64,000 nt of DNA from Myxococcales bacterium (GTDB lineage Bacteria > Myxococcota_A > Bradymonadia > UBA7976 > UBA1532), in contig JACKDP010000009.1 of the NCBI GenBank assembly GCA_020633435.1, forward strand, positions 310,001 through 374,000, written 5' to 3'. This document shows, piece by piece, positions 42,378-51,241 of this stretch (positions are counted from its first letter, which is position 1; every line of letters begins with the position of its first letter). The notes below the pieces were generated by a model, which saw only the letters and a list, made by a program, of their open reading frames with translations, did no database searches and had not been told where the DNA came from. The position numbers and the translations under genes are program-made.

Positions 42378-43267
42378 TGCGCGACGAGCCCGACCACGCC
42401 GTCCAGCGGCTGCTCGCCCCCCTCACCCGGCAGGCCCCGCACCTGACGTCGGATCGCGAGGCCGCGCTCTGGGCGGCGGTCGAGCCGAAGCTGCGGCCGG
42501 CTCCCCGCTGGCCGGCCTGGCTGGCCCTCGCCACCCTGGGGGCCGCGGCCGCCGCCATCACCCTGCTGGCCACCCGGCCGGCGCCCACGCAGCCCCTCGA
42601 CGTGCCGCTGGCCGCGCGCCCGCTGCCCTCGGGCGCCTGGGTCGAGACGGCGGACGCGGTGGAGGTGACCGCCGCGACGGCGAACCAGACGCACCTGCGC
42701 CTGACCACCGGCTCGCTGGCCAGCCGCGTCCCGCACCTGGCCCCCGGCCAGCGCTACCTCGTCGAGACGCCCACCGCGCTCGTCGAGGTGCGCGGCACCG
42801 TGTTCACCGTCGCGGTCGACGCGGCGGGCGCGACGACGGTCACGGTGGACGAGGGCCGCGTGGAGGTCACCCCGACCGGCCGCGCCCCCCGCGACGCCCG
42901 GGCCGGCACCCGGCTCACCGTCGAGGCCCCGACGGCCGCTGGCGCCGCGCGGGCCGAAGCCCGGGGCGACGTCGCCGAGGCCCTCGACATCCAGGCCCAC
43001 CTCCTCTTCTCGGCCCCGGCCGGCCTCGCGCGCGACAACGGCCTGCTGCGGCTCGGCGCCGTCTACGACGCCCGGCTCCCCCAGGCGGCGCCCGCCTTCT
43101 GGGATCGCGTCGCGGCCGGCGACGGGCCCCACGCCGAGGTCGCCAGCTTCCGCCACGCCGACGCCCTGCGCCGCCTCGGCCAGCTGGACGCCGCCCGCGC
43201 CGCCGCCGCCGCCTTCCGCGCGCGCTTCCCCCAGAGCCCCCGCGCCGTCGAGACCACCCGCTGGTAG
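42377..43267 (+). CDS. FecR-like transmembrane regulator
   Basis: 296 residues. A cytoplasmic N-terminal part (about 1-50) could bind the sigma factor; one transmembrane helix (LALATLGAAAAAITLLA, about 52-70) is followed by a periplasmic FecR domain (GQRYLVETPTALVEVRGTVF, VTVDEGRVEV) and a C-terminal helical repeat region (LRRLGQLDAARAAAAAFRAR). The ATG follows the sigma stop by overlap (GTGATG). Likely the anti-sigma or signal-relay partner of the ECF factor. Confidence 0.8.
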   Translation: MRDEPDHAVQRLLAPLTRQAPHLTSDREAALWAAVEPKLRPAPRWPAWLALATLGAAAAAITLLATRPAPTQPLDVPLAARPLPSGAWVETADAVEVTAATANQTHLRLTTGSLASRVPHLAPGQRYLVETPTALVEVRGTVFTVAVDAAGATTVTVDEGRVEVTPTGRAPRDARAGTRLTVEAPTAAGAARAEARGDVAEALDIQAHLLFSAPAGLARDNGLLRLGAVYDARLPQAAPAFWDRVAAGDGPHAEVASFRHADALRRLGQLDAARAAAAAFRARFPQSPRAVETTRW

Positions 43268-43340
43268 CGGGCCCCCTCTCCTCCAACCCCGTGTTCTGAC
43301 TCGACTTCCGGGCAATCGGTCCGCAGGGTGGATCTACGCG

Positions 43341-43369
43341 TTGATCCTAAAAATGAAATTCAATATCAA
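43341..43369 (+). promoter_or_regulatory. sigma70-type promoter, imelysin cluster
   Basis: TTGATC (43341-43346), 17-nt spacer, TATCAA (43364-43369), ending 8 nt before ATG 43378. It lies in an unusually AT-rich patch for this genome. The Fur-box candidate covers the spacer end and the -10 box, so a repressor bound there would block transcription. Confidence 0.5.
43354..43368 (+). promoter_or_regulatory. candidate Fur box
   Basis: tgaaattcaatatca is a 7-1-7 inverted repeat with six of seven arm pairs complementary, and matches the Fur consensus TGATAAT-N-ATTATCA at 11 of 14 positions. It sits over the -10 box of an operon for imelysin and di-heme proteins, a gene set that is iron-regulated elsewhere. 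Fur control is inferred, not shown. Confidence 0.6.
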
Positions 43370-43377
43370 ATCGGACC

Positions 43378-44568
43378 ATGAAGCACGCCCTGCTCCTGGT
43401 CCTCGCGCTGCCCGCCTGCGGCGTCCCTGACGACCCCCTCGCCGGCCTCGAGGTCCGCCAGGAAGACCCCAGCGACCTGCCCCTGGCCGACCTCGACGCC
43501 CACTGGCGCGACCGGTTCGCCCGCGGCGACGCGGTGTTCGAGCGGACGCACCGGGCAGCCGACGGCCTGGGCCCGCTCTACATCCGCGCGGCCTGCGCCT
43601 CCTGCCACGCCGACGACGCCCGCGGCCCGGGCGCCGTCACGAAGCTGGCCGGCGCCCCCCTCCCCTGGGGCCCCACCGTGCGCGCGCAGCTCGCGGCCGG
43701 CGCCACCGTCCCCGTCGGCGTCCCCGACGACCCCGCCGTGGTCACGAGCGTCCGCCTCGGGCCCGCCGTGTTCGGCCGCGGCTACCTGGAGGCCATCGAC
43801 GACGCCGAGATCGAGCGCGTCGAGGCGGAGCAGGCCCGCGCGGGGGTCGTGTCGGGGCGCGTCCACCGCGTCTGCCGGGTCGGGGCCGAGAACCCGGATC
43901 AGCCCTTCCACGACCACCGCCCCGGCGACTGCGATCTCATCGGCCGCTTTGGCTTCAAGGCCCGGCTGGCGACGCTCGACGACTTCTCGGCCGACGCCTT
44001 CGTGGGCGACATGGGCCTCACCTCCCCTCTGCGCCCCGACGAGCTGCCCAACCCCGAGGACCTGGCCGACGACGAGCGTCCCGGCCTGGATCTGACCCTC
44101 GACGCCGTGAACCTGGCCGCCGACTACGTCCGCCTGCTGGCCATCCCGGCCCGCCCCGAGGCCCGCGTCGAGGGTCGCCCGGTAGGCGATGGCCCCGCCC
44201 TCTTCGCCCAGGCCGGCTGCGCGACGTGCCATGTGCCGCGCCTGCGCACGCGGGCCGACTACCCCATCCCGGCCCTCGCCGGCGTCGACGCCGAGGTCTA
44301 CACCGACGTGCTGCTGCACGACCTGGGCGACGCCCTCGCCGACGGCGTGCAGGAGGGCCTGGCCACCGGCCGGGAGTGGCGCACGGCCCCGCTCATCGGG
44401 CTGCGCCACCTGCGCGCCTACCTGCACGACGGGCGCGCCCGGACCCTCGAGGACGCCGTCCTCGCCCACGACAGCCCCGGCTCCGAGGCCGCCACGTCGG
44501 TGGCCGCCTGGCGGGCCTTCACGGCCCCTGAGCGCGCCCGCCTGCGGGCATGGCTCGAGACCCTCTAG
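43378..44568 (+). CDS. di-heme oxidoreductase (DUF1111/thiol oxidoreductase family) lipoprotein
   Basis: 396 residues. A short signal with lipobox (LLVLALPAC) then two c-type heme sites: CASCH (about residue 73) and CATCH (281-285). The second lies in a domain with the KFRTAPL-like motif of the family (EWRTAPLIGLRHLRAYLHDG). Such di-heme proteins are encoded next to imelysin and are induced by iron limitation in other bacteria; the reaction is not firmly known. Likely leaderless start. First gene of the iron cluster. Confidence 0.88.
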   Translation: MKHALLLVLALPACGVPDDPLAGLEVRQEDPSDLPLADLDAHWRDRFARGDAVFERTHRAADGLGPLYIRAACASCHADDARGPGAVTKLAGAPLPWGPTVRAQLAAGATVPVGVPDDPAVVTSVRLGPAVFGRGYLEAIDDAEIERVEAEQARAGVVSGRVHRVCRVGAENPDQPFHDHRPGDCDLIGRFGFKARLATLDDFSADAFVGDMGLTSPLRPDELPNPEDLADDERPGLDLTLDAVNLAADYVRLLAIPARPEARVEGRPVGDGPALFAQAGCATCHVPRLRTRADYPIPALAGVDAEVYTDVLLHDLGDALADGVQEGLATGREWRTAPLIGLRHLRAYLHDGRARTLEDAVLAHDSPGSEAATSVAAWRAFTAPERARLRAWLETL

Positions 44569-44597
44569 GCCAACCACCTGAACTGCAAGGAGTTTCC

Positions 44598-45623
44598 ATG
44601 CACCGCCTCTGCCTGATCTCTCTCCTCGCCGCCGGCCCCTGGGCCTGCGACGACGCCGCCGACCCGGCCCCCGAGGCCGCCGCGACGCTGGCGGTGAAGG
44701 CCGACATCGACGACCAGCTCGCTGCCCTGCACGCCGCGGCCGTCGCCCTCCAGGCCGCCGCCCCGGCCCCCGACGACGATGGGTGGAACGCCACGGACGA
44801 CGCCGCGGCCGTCGCGGCGATGCGCGCCGAGTGGCGCAAGGCCCGCGTCGCCTACGAGCGCATCGAGGGCGCCATCGCCGTGCTCTTCCCGGAGCTCGAC
44901 GCCGCCACGGACGAGCGCTACGACGGCTTCATCGAGGGGGGCGCCGACGACGATCTCTTCGACGCTGACGGGGTGACGGGGGTCCACGCCGTCGAGCGCA
45001 TCTTGTGGGCCGACGCGCACCCGGCCCACGTCGTGGCCTTCGAGGCCGGGCTGCCGGCCTACGCCCCGGCCGCCTTCCCGGCGAACCGGGCCGAGGCCGA
45101 GGCCTTCAAGTCGGCCCTCGCGCAGCGCCTCGTGGACGACACCGCCGCCATGCGCGACGACTTCGCGCCGCTGGCCCTTGACGCCGCCGCCGCCTTCCGG
45201 GGCGTCATCGGCTCGCTGGCGGAGCAGGCGGAGAAGATCGGCCTCGCCTCCACCGGCGAGGATGAGTCGCGCTACGCCCAGCACACGCTGGCCGACATGC
45301 GGGCCAACCTGGCGGGCAGCGAGGCCACCTACGCCCACTTCCGCGGGTGGATCCGCGCCGAGGGGGGCGACGACCTGGACGCCGACATCATCGCGCGGCT
45401 GGCCGCCCTCCGCGCCGCCCTCGATGCCCTGCCCGGCGACGCGCTGCCCCCGGTGCCGGCTGGCTTCGACGCCGACGCCCCGAGCGCCGAGCACCTCGCC
45501 ACCCCTTATGGCCAGCTCTTCGCCCTCGTCGCCGCCGAGGCGGACCCGGACCGCCCCGGCAGCCTCGTCGCCCAGATGAGCGCGGCGGCCGACCTCATCG
45601 GCATCCCGCAGATCCCGGAGTGA
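44598..45623 (+). CDS. imelysin-family (IrpA/EfeO-like) lipoprotein
   Basis: 341 residues. Signal and lipobox (LLAAGPWAC) followed by an imelysin helical bundle. The family motif GxHxxE is GVHAVE (about 128-133), whose His and Glu are proposed metal ligands; a second Glu-rich helix is YERIEGAIAVLFPELD. Imelysins are periplasmic or outer-membrane iron-acquisition proteins, not proteases. AAGGAG at 44587-44592 supports the ATG, which is 29 nt after the di-heme gene. Confidence 0.9.
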   Translation: MHRLCLISLLAAGPWACDDAADPAPEAAATLAVKADIDDQLAALHAAAVALQAAAPAPDDDGWNATDDAAAVAAMRAEWRKARVAYERIEGAIAVLFPELDAATDERYDGFIEGGADDDLFDADGVTGVHAVERILWADAHPAHVVAFEAGLPAYAPAAFPANRAEAEAFKSALAQRLVDDTAAMRDDFAPLALDAAAAFRGVIGSLAEQAEKIGLASTGEDESRYAQHTLADMRANLAGSEATYAHFRGWIRAEGGDDLDADIIARLAALRAALDALPGDALPPVPAGFDADAPSAEHLATPYGQLFALVAAEADPDRPGSLVAQMSAAADLIGIPQIPE

Positions 45624-45625
45624 GG

Positions 45626-46138
45626 GTGCGCGGCCTGCTCGCCCTCGCGCTCGTGGCGGGCTGCGACGACGGGTCGCCGCCCCCGCCGCCAGCGTCGTCG
45701 TTCATCGCACTGGCGCGAGACTTCAAGGAATTCTCGACCTGGACGCGCGTGGAGGGCGCCGCCGCGCCGGACGCCCACCCGGGCGGCGAGGCGTACATCT
45801 ACGTCAACCGCCCGCCTGGCACGGGCCAGACGGCCTTCGAGGTGGGCACCATCCTGGTGCGCGCCCTGGCCAGCGGCGACGGCACCGACGCGCAGATCCA
45901 CGCGATGGTGAAGCGAGGCGGCCGCTACAACGCCGACGGCGCGGCGGGCTGGGAGTGGTTCGAGCTGGCCCTCGCCCTCGACGGGACGCCCATCATCGTG
46001 TGGCGCGGCACGGGCGCGCCGACGGGGGCCGAGTACGGCTTCGGCGAGGCCGCCGTCGAGGCCGACTGCAACGGCTGCCACGGCGACGCCAGCGAGAACG
46101 ATCACGTCCTGAGCCCACGCCTGCGCCTCCCCCCGTGA
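45626..46138 (+). CDS. cytochrome P460-like mono-heme lipoprotein
   Basis: 170 residues. Lipobox (LALVAGC), then a small beta domain (EAYIYVNRPPG, FEVGTILVRAL, GWEWFELAL) ending with a heme-binding CNGCHGDASENDHVLSP, the pattern of the cytochrome P460 family. In that family the heme is oxidised or cross-linked and acts on nitrogen compounds; here the link to the iron cluster suggests an electron-transfer or sensing role (inference). GTG 45626 has GGAG 5 nt upstream; GTG 45620, overlapping the imelysin stop, is an alternative start. Confidence 0.75.
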   Translation: MRGLLALALVAGCDDGSPPPPPASSFIALARDFKEFSTWTRVEGAAAPDAHPGGEAYIYVNRPPGTGQTAFEVGTILVRALASGDGTDAQIHAMVKRGGRYNADGAAGWEWFELALALDGTPIIVWRGTGAPTGAEYGFGEAAVEADCNGCHGDASENDHVLSPRLRLPP

Positions 46139-46166
46139 GCACCGGCCCGCAGGGGCCGCTGGCGTC

Positions 46167-46195
46167 TTCCCAGGGCCCGGGCCGTGGGCTATCGT
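46167..46195 (+). promoter_or_regulatory. promoter-like sequence, kinase-FGE fusion gene
   Basis: TTCCCA (46167-46172), 17-nt spacer, TATCGT (46190-46195), ending 7 nt before ATG 46203, again without a ribosome site in between. Confidence 0.35.
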
Positions 46196-46202
46196 CGATC
46201 CC

Positions 46203-48755
46203 ATGGCGGACACCCCCGCATTGATCGACCACCTCCGCCACCACGCGCGGCTGCCCGAGCGGCAGCTCAGCCTGGTGGAGGGCGCGCTGCGCAGTGGCCA
46301 GACGTCCCCCGAGCAGGCGCTCCTGGACGCCGGGCTGGACGTCGATCAGATCAGCCGCATCCTGGCGGACGCGCCCCGCCTGGACGAGCGCCCGTCGGCC
46401 CCCGAGCGCCACAGCAGCGCCTCCATGGGCCGCCACCGCGCCGACGAGCCGCCGCCCGAGCCCAGCGTCGACGATCTCATCGCCCGCCTGATGGACATCA
46501 CCCCGCGGTTCGAGCTGCAGGGCGAGATCGCCCGCGGGGCCATGGGCCGCATCCTCGCCGCCTGGGACCTGCACCTCGGCCGCCCGGTGGCCATCAAGGT
46601 CCTGCGCAAGACGGCCGCCCGCGATCTCGACCGCGTCCGCTTCCTGGAGGAGGCCCAGGTCACGGGCCAGCTCGCGCACCCGAGCATCATGCCGGTCTAC
46701 GAGCTCGGCCGCCTGCGCGGGCAGATCGCCTTCGTGATGAAGCGGGTCGAGGGGCAGAGCCTCAAGTCCATCATCGGCGAGCTGCGCCAGGGGGACGCCC
46801 AGCCCTTCGGCCGGATGCGCCTCCTCAACATCTTCCACCAGCTCTGCATGGCCGTGGCGTTCGCGCACACCCGCGGCGTCGTCCACCGCGACCTCAAGCC
46901 ATCCAACGTCATGGTGGGCGACTTCGGCGAGGTCGTCCTCCTCGACTGGGGGCTCTGCAAGATCATCCGCGAGGGCACCCGCTCGACGCGCTCGACCAGC
47001 GAGCGGTGGCGCACGGTGCACGGGCAGATCATCGGCACCCCCGCGTACATGGCCCCCGAGCAGGCCATGGGCATGATCGATCAGGTGGACGAGCGCACCG
47101 ACGTCTACGGCCTGGGCGCCATCCTCTACCACCTGGTCACGCTGCGGCCCCCGTTCTCGGGCAAGACGAACCGCGAGATCGTCCAGCGCGTGCTGCGCGA
47201 GGCCGTCGTGCCCCTGCGCGAGCGCGCCCCCGAGCTGGACATCGACCCCGAGCTCGAGGCCATCTGCATGCGCTGCCTCGCCCGAGACACCGCGGACCGC
47301 TTCCCCAACGCCAAGGCGCTGGCCGACCGCATCACCGCGTACCTGGAGGCGCCCAAGGAGCGACCGGGCCGCCCCGACGTCTCGGCGCACCTCACGGCGG
47401 GTCAGGTGGCCGTCGCCCGGCAGCAGAGCCTCCTCGAAGACATCGCCCTCGCCCAGGACACCGTCGAGACGGAGGAGGGCCGGCTGGGCGCGTCGGATCC
47501 CCCGGAGCGCAAGCGCGCGCTGTGGGTGGCCGAGGATCGCCTGCGCGCGCTGCACATCGACTACGCCGACGCCTACGCCATGGCCGTCGCCGCCCTCACC
47601 CGCGCCACGGCCCTCGATCCCCAGAACGCCGCGGCCCGCCAGCTCCTGAGCGACCTCTTCATCGCCCGCCACGAGACGGCCACCTCCCGCCACGACCTGA
47701 GCCGCGCCGCCTACTACCGCCGCATGGTGGCGGAGCACGACGACGGCCGGTACGCCGCCCTCGTCAGCGGCCAGGGCAGCGTGCACCTCGACATCACGCC
47801 GGGCGGCGCGCGCGTCGAGGTCGTCCGCCTCGTGGAGTCCGACCGCCGCCTCGTGGCCGGCCCCGTCCACGATCGCGGCGTGGCCCCGCTGTCCATGGAC
47901 CGCCTGCCGGCCGGCATCTACCGCATCACGCTGGAGGCCCCGGGCCACCACACGCTGACATCGCCGCTGCTCGTCCAGGCGGGCCGCAGCACCCGCATGC
48001 GCCTGCGCATGCTGCCCACCGGCGCCGTGCCGGCCGGCTTCGTGCACATCCCCGCCGGCACGTTCCGGTACGGCAGCCCCCGCAGCGAGCTCGTCGGCCC
48101 CATCGAGCACGCCCTGCCCGACTTCCTCATCCACCGCGCCCCGGTGACGGTGGCCGAGTACCTCGCCTACCTCGACACGCTCGTGCAGCGCGAGCCCGAC
48201 GAGGCCCGCCGCCGCGTCCCGCGCAACTTCGACGGCGTGGCGCCGGCCTGGCGCCTCTCGGCCGAAGGCCACTTCCGGCTGCCCGAGGGCGAGGGCTGGC
48301 GGGCCGACCTCCCGGTGGTGGGCATCCGCCTCGACGACGCGCGGGCGTACGCCCGCTGGCGCAGCCAGCGCGACGGCGCCACCCTCCGGCTGCCCTTTGA
48401 AGAGGAGTGGGAGAAGGCGGGTCGAGGCACAGAAGGTCGAGCGTTTTCATGGGGTTACGAGTGGAGCGCCGGCTACGCCGCGGGCCCCGAGGTCTGGCGC
48501 GGCCACCTGCCGCCCCCCATCGGCTACGCCGAGGCCGACCGCTCCGCCTATGGCGTCATCGACCTGGTGGGCGGCGTGCGAGAGTGGACGGCCAGCGTCG
48601 AGGCGGGGGCCAGCGGCCGCGCCATCGTGCGGGGCGGCTCGTTCCTCACCGGCGGGGTGCAGGGGCGCCCCCTGTGGAACCGCGAGGTCCTCCACGCGGA
48701 CCGCACCGCCACGGACCTGGGCTTCCGCCTCGTCCGCGAGCTGGATCCGGCCTGA
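46203..48755 (+). CDS. Ser/Thr protein kinase fused to a formylglycine-generating-enzyme-like domain
   Basis: 850 residues. After a helical N-terminus, a Hanks kinase (about 99-375) has GEIARGAMGRILAAWD, VAIKVL, HRDLKPSNVMVG and, instead of DFG, DWG, which is seen in some active bacterial kinases. A helical middle (TPR-like, about 460-520) and a PEGA-like stretch lead to a C-terminal SUMF1/FGE-sulfatase domain (about 610-850: VHIPAGTFRYGSP, LPFEEEWEKAGRG, WGYEW, VRGGSF, LGFRLVRE). Such fusions are typical of myxobacteria and planctomycetes; the FGE part more often senses or binds than makes formylglycine. No transmembrane helix was found. Confidence 0.9.
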   Translation: MADTPALIDHLRHHARLPERQLSLVEGALRSGQTSPEQALLDAGLDVDQISRILADAPRLDERPSAPERHSSASMGRHRADEPPPEPSVDDLIARLMDITPRFELQGEIARGAMGRILAAWDLHLGRPVAIKVLRKTAARDLDRVRFLEEAQVTGQLAHPSIMPVYELGRLRGQIAFVMKRVEGQSLKSIIGELRQGDAQPFGRMRLLNIFHQLCMAVAFAHTRGVVHRDLKPSNVMVGDFGEVVLLDWGLCKIIREGTRSTRSTSERWRTVHGQIIGTPAYMAPEQAMGMIDQVDERTDVYGLGAILYHLVTLRPPFSGKTNREIVQRVLREAVVPLRERAPELDIDPELEAICMRCLARDTADRFPNAKALADRITAYLEAPKERPGRPDVSAHLTAGQVAVARQQSLLEDIALAQDTVETEEGRLGASDPPERKRALWVAEDRLRALHIDYADAYAMAVAALTRATALDPQNAAARQLLSDLFIARHETATSRHDLSRAAYYRRMVAEHDDGRYAALVSGQGSVHLDITPGGARVEVVRLVESDRRLVAGPVHDRGVAPLSMDRLPAGIYRITLEAPGHHTLTSPLLVQAGRSTRMRLRMLPTGAVPAGFVHIPAGTFRYGSPRSELVGPIEHALPDFLIHRAPVTVAEYLAYLDTLVQREPDEARRRVPRNFDGVAPAWRLSAEGHFRLPEGEGWRADLPVVGIRLDDARAYARWRSQRDGATLRLPFEEEWEKAGRGTEGRAFSWGYEWSAGYAAGPEVWRGHLPPPIGYAEADRSAYGVIDLVGGVREWTASVEAGASGRAIVRGGSFLTGGVQGRPLWNREVLHADRTATDLGFRLVRELDPA

Positions 48756-48839
48756 TCAAACCCCGTGGACGCCGCGGTTGAGCCGCGGGCCCGTTCGTGG
48801 CAGGATGCCGCGCGTCCGCGACCTGGCGAGGAGCCCTGG

Positions 48840-49712
48840 GTGACCGACACGCTGTCCAACGATCCCGAGACCGAGGCGGGCGAGCCCGACCTGGTCCTCA
48901 CCGATGAGACCCTCCAGCAGCTCAACGAGCAGCACTGGCGGCGCCTCGGCCTCAGCCAGACCTTCGACCGGCTGGTCGTGCACGAGGTGGCCATCCGCCC
49001 CGCGCCCCCCGCCGACGTCCAGGACCGCATCAGCGCGGGCCTCGGCGGCGGCGCCGCGAAGTTCCTGGCCCTCACCTTCGACAAGCTGGTCAAGGACCTC
49101 TGCCGCCGCGGCGTGCTGCAGGTGGCGGACGGGGGCCTGCGCCTCCACGCGGTCTTCGATGACCGCCTGCGCCAGCTCATCGAGGCGGAGGAGCGGGGCG
49201 ACAGCCGCGTCGATCCCACGCCGGGCGTGACGCTCGCCGACGTGGTGCGCCAGGTCGAGGAGCGCGAGAAGAAGGCCAAGGAGCGCCCCGCGCGGGTCCG
49301 CAAGCCCGCCGCGAAGGCCGGGTCGGAGACGCCGCGCACCCGCAAGGGCGCCAAGACCCCGGCCGCCGAGGCCGCCCCTGCCCCCGCCCCTGCGGCGGTG
49401 GTCGAGGCGCCCCGCGAGGCGACGCCCGCCAGCCAGCTCTTCACGTCGCGCACCATCAACCGCCTCCTCGACAGCCTCGACACCGGCCCGCTGCTCAAGG
49501 ACCAGGTGCGCGAGCGCCTGGCCCTGCGGCCCGCCGACTTCGGGCGCTTCCTCGAGGTGACGGGCGCGCTGGAGCTGACCCGCATCTCCCGCGACGAGAT
49601 GATCGAGCTGCACTGGCGCGGCCGCGAGCTCGTCAAGACGGCCGCCGCCGAGCGCCGCATCGTGCTCATCGACGTCGTCCGCCAGCTCCGTGAGCGCGCC
49701 GAGTCCGACTGA
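48840..49712 (+). CDS. hypothetical protein, two helical domains joined by an Ala/Lys/Pro linker
   Basis: 290 residues, soluble. An N-terminal domain (about 20-130, with the helix DVQDRISAGLGGGAAKFLAL and the basic DKLVKDLCRRGVLQVADGGL) and a C-terminal winged-helix-like region (TINRLLDSLDTGPLLKDQVR, FGRFLEVTGALELTRISRDE) flank an Ala/Lys/Pro linker. Family not recognised; DNA or protein binding is only a guess. GTG 48840 has GAGGAG 6 nt upstream; GTG 48765 is an alternative. It precedes the CoA-transferase genes by 18 nt. Confidence 0.6.
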   Translation: MTDTLSNDPETEAGEPDLVLTDETLQQLNEQHWRRLGLSQTFDRLVVHEVAIRPAPPADVQDRISAGLGGGAAKFLALTFDKLVKDLCRRGVLQVADGGLRLHAVFDDRLRQLIEAEERGDSRVDPTPGVTLADVVRQVEEREKKAKERPARVRKPAAKAGSETPRTRKGAKTPAAEAAPAPAPAAVVEAPREATPASQLFTSRTINRLLDSLDTGPLLKDQVRERLALRPADFGRFLEVTGALELTRISRDEMIELHWRGRELVKTAAAERRIVLIDVVRQLRERAESD

Positions 49713-49730
49713 GCCTGAAGGGACCCCGCC

Positions 49731-50435
49731 ATGAACAAGGTCCACCCCTCCGCCGACGCCGCCCTCGCCGACCTCACCGACGGCATCACCTTGCTGGTGG
49801 GCGGCTTCGGCCTCTCGGGCAACCCCGAGAACCTCATCCGCGCCGTGCATGCCCGAGGCCTCCGCGACCTGACGCTGGTCAGCAACAACGCGGGCGTCGA
49901 CGGCAAGGGCCTCGGCCTGCTGCTGGAGGCGCGGCAGGTCAAGACCATGATCGGCAGCTATGTGGGCGAAAACAAAGAGTTTGAGCGGCAGTTCCTCTCT
50001 GGGGAGCTGGCGGTCGAGCTCTGCCCGCAGGGCACGCTGGCCGAGCGCCTGCGCGCCGCGGGGGCCGGCATCCCGGCCTTCTACACCCCGACGGGCGCCG
50101 GCACCCTGCGCGCCGAGGGCCGCGAGACGCGCACGTTCAACGGCCGGCAGTGCCTGCTGGAGACCGCCCTGCACGGCGACGTCGCGCTGGTGAAGGCCTG
50201 GAAGGGCGACACCCACGGCAACCTCCTCTTCCGCAAGACGTCGCGCAACTTCAACCCCCTGGTGGCCAAGGCCGCGCGGCTCACCATCGCCGAGGTCGAA
50301 GAGATCGTCCCGGCGGGCGAGCTGGACGCGGACGCCATCCACCTGCCGGGCATCTACGTGCAGCGGATCATCCAGGGGGCCCACTACGACAAGTGGATCG
50401 AGCAGCGGACCACGCGCCCGCGGGAGGCAAGCTGA
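49731..50435 (+). CDS. scoA: 3-oxoacid CoA-transferase subunit A
   Basis: 234 residues, normal for the alpha subunit of succinyl-CoA:3-ketoacid (or related) CoA-transferases, which move CoA between succinyl-CoA and acetoacetate. The family start LLVGGFGLSGNPENLIRAV and the CoA-binding loop VSNNAGVDGKGLG are present. Substrate choice cannot be read out. It is paired with subunit B, one nucleotide apart. Confidence 0.92.
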   Translation: MNKVHPSADAALADLTDGITLLVGGFGLSGNPENLIRAVHARGLRDLTLVSNNAGVDGKGLGLLLEARQVKTMIGSYVGENKEFERQFLSGELAVELCPQGTLAERLRAAGAGIPAFYTPTGAGTLRAEGRETRTFNGRQCLLETALHGDVALVKAWKGDTHGNLLFRKTSRNFNPLVAKAARLTIAEVEEIVPAGELDADAIHLPGIYVQRIIQGAHYDKWIEQRTTRPREAS

Positions 50436-50436
50436 C

Positions 50437-51093
50437 ATGGCCCTCACGCGCAACCAGATCTGCGCCCGCGTCGCGCGCGAGCTGAAGGACGGCGACTACG
50501 TGAACCTGGGCATCGGCATGCCCACGCTGGTCGCCAACTTCGTCCCGCCCGACGTCGAGGTCATCTTGCAGAGCGAGAACGGCCTGCTCGGCATCGGGCC
50601 GTTCCCCTTCGAGGGCGACGAGGACGCCGACCTCATCAACGCGGGCAAGCAGACGGTCACCACCGTGCCCGGCTCGTCGTTCTTCGACAGCGCCGAGAGC
50701 TTCGCCATGATCCGGGGCGGCCACATCGACGTGGCCATCCTCGGCGCGATGGAGGTCGCGGACAACGGCGACCTGGCCAACTGGATGGTGCCCGGCAAGA
50801 TGGTCAAGGGCATGGGCGGGGCCATGGACCTCGTCAACGGCGCCCGCAAGGTCATCGTCACGATGATTCAGAGCAGCAAGGACGGCAGCCCCAAGCTCGT
50901 CGATCGCTGCACCCTCCCCCTCACCGGCCTCGCCTGCGTGCACCGCATCGTCACCGAGCTGGCGGTCGTCGACGTGACCGCCGACGGCTTCCTGGTGCGC
51001 GAGCTTGCCCCCGGCGTCACCCCGGCCGACTTCAGCGCGGCCTGTGGCGGGCGCCACGCCTTCGCGGACGACCTCACCACCATCGACGTCTGA
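50437..51093 (+). CDS. scoB: 3-oxoacid CoA-transferase subunit B
   Basis: 218 residues, beta subunit. The catalytic Glu that forms the enzyme-CoA thioester lies in QSENGLLGIGPFP; VNLGIGMPTLV and the GGHIDVAILGAMEV stretch are family-typical. It works as a heterotetramer with subunit A in ketone-body or short-chain acid metabolism, feeding acetoacetyl-CoA. A possible terminator lies downstream. Confidence 0.93.
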   Translation: MALTRNQICARVARELKDGDYVNLGIGMPTLVANFVPPDVEVILQSENGLLGIGPFPFEGDEDADLINAGKQTVTTVPGSSFFDSAESFAMIRGGHIDVAILGAMEVADNGDLANWMVPGKMVKGMGGAMDLVNGARKVIVTMIQSSKDGSPKLVDRCTLPLTGLACVHRIVTELAVVDVTADGFLVRELAPGVTPADFSAACGGRHAFADDLTTIDV

Positions 51094-51111
51094 GCGCCGC
51101 CAGCTCTGCGC

Positions 51112-51172
51112 GAAGTCGGCTTACGCCGGCGGCACACGGGCTGCTCGTTCCCGTGGGCCGAAGCACTTTTTT
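51112..51172 (+). terminator. possible terminator after the CoA-transferase genes
   Basis: CACGGG (51135-51140) and CCCGTG (51150-51155) form a 6-bp stem with a 9-nt loop; CGGC (51117-51120) and GCCG (51157-51160) could add an outer stem. Six T follow at 51167-51172, the only such T run in the window's gaps. The 11-nt distance from inner stem to T run weakens the case. Confidence 0.35.
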
Positions 51173-51241
51173 GCAGAAATCCTGCGACACGCGCCGCGAC
51201 TGACCGAAAGCAAGGGAGCACCCACCACGGAGGCTCCCCCC

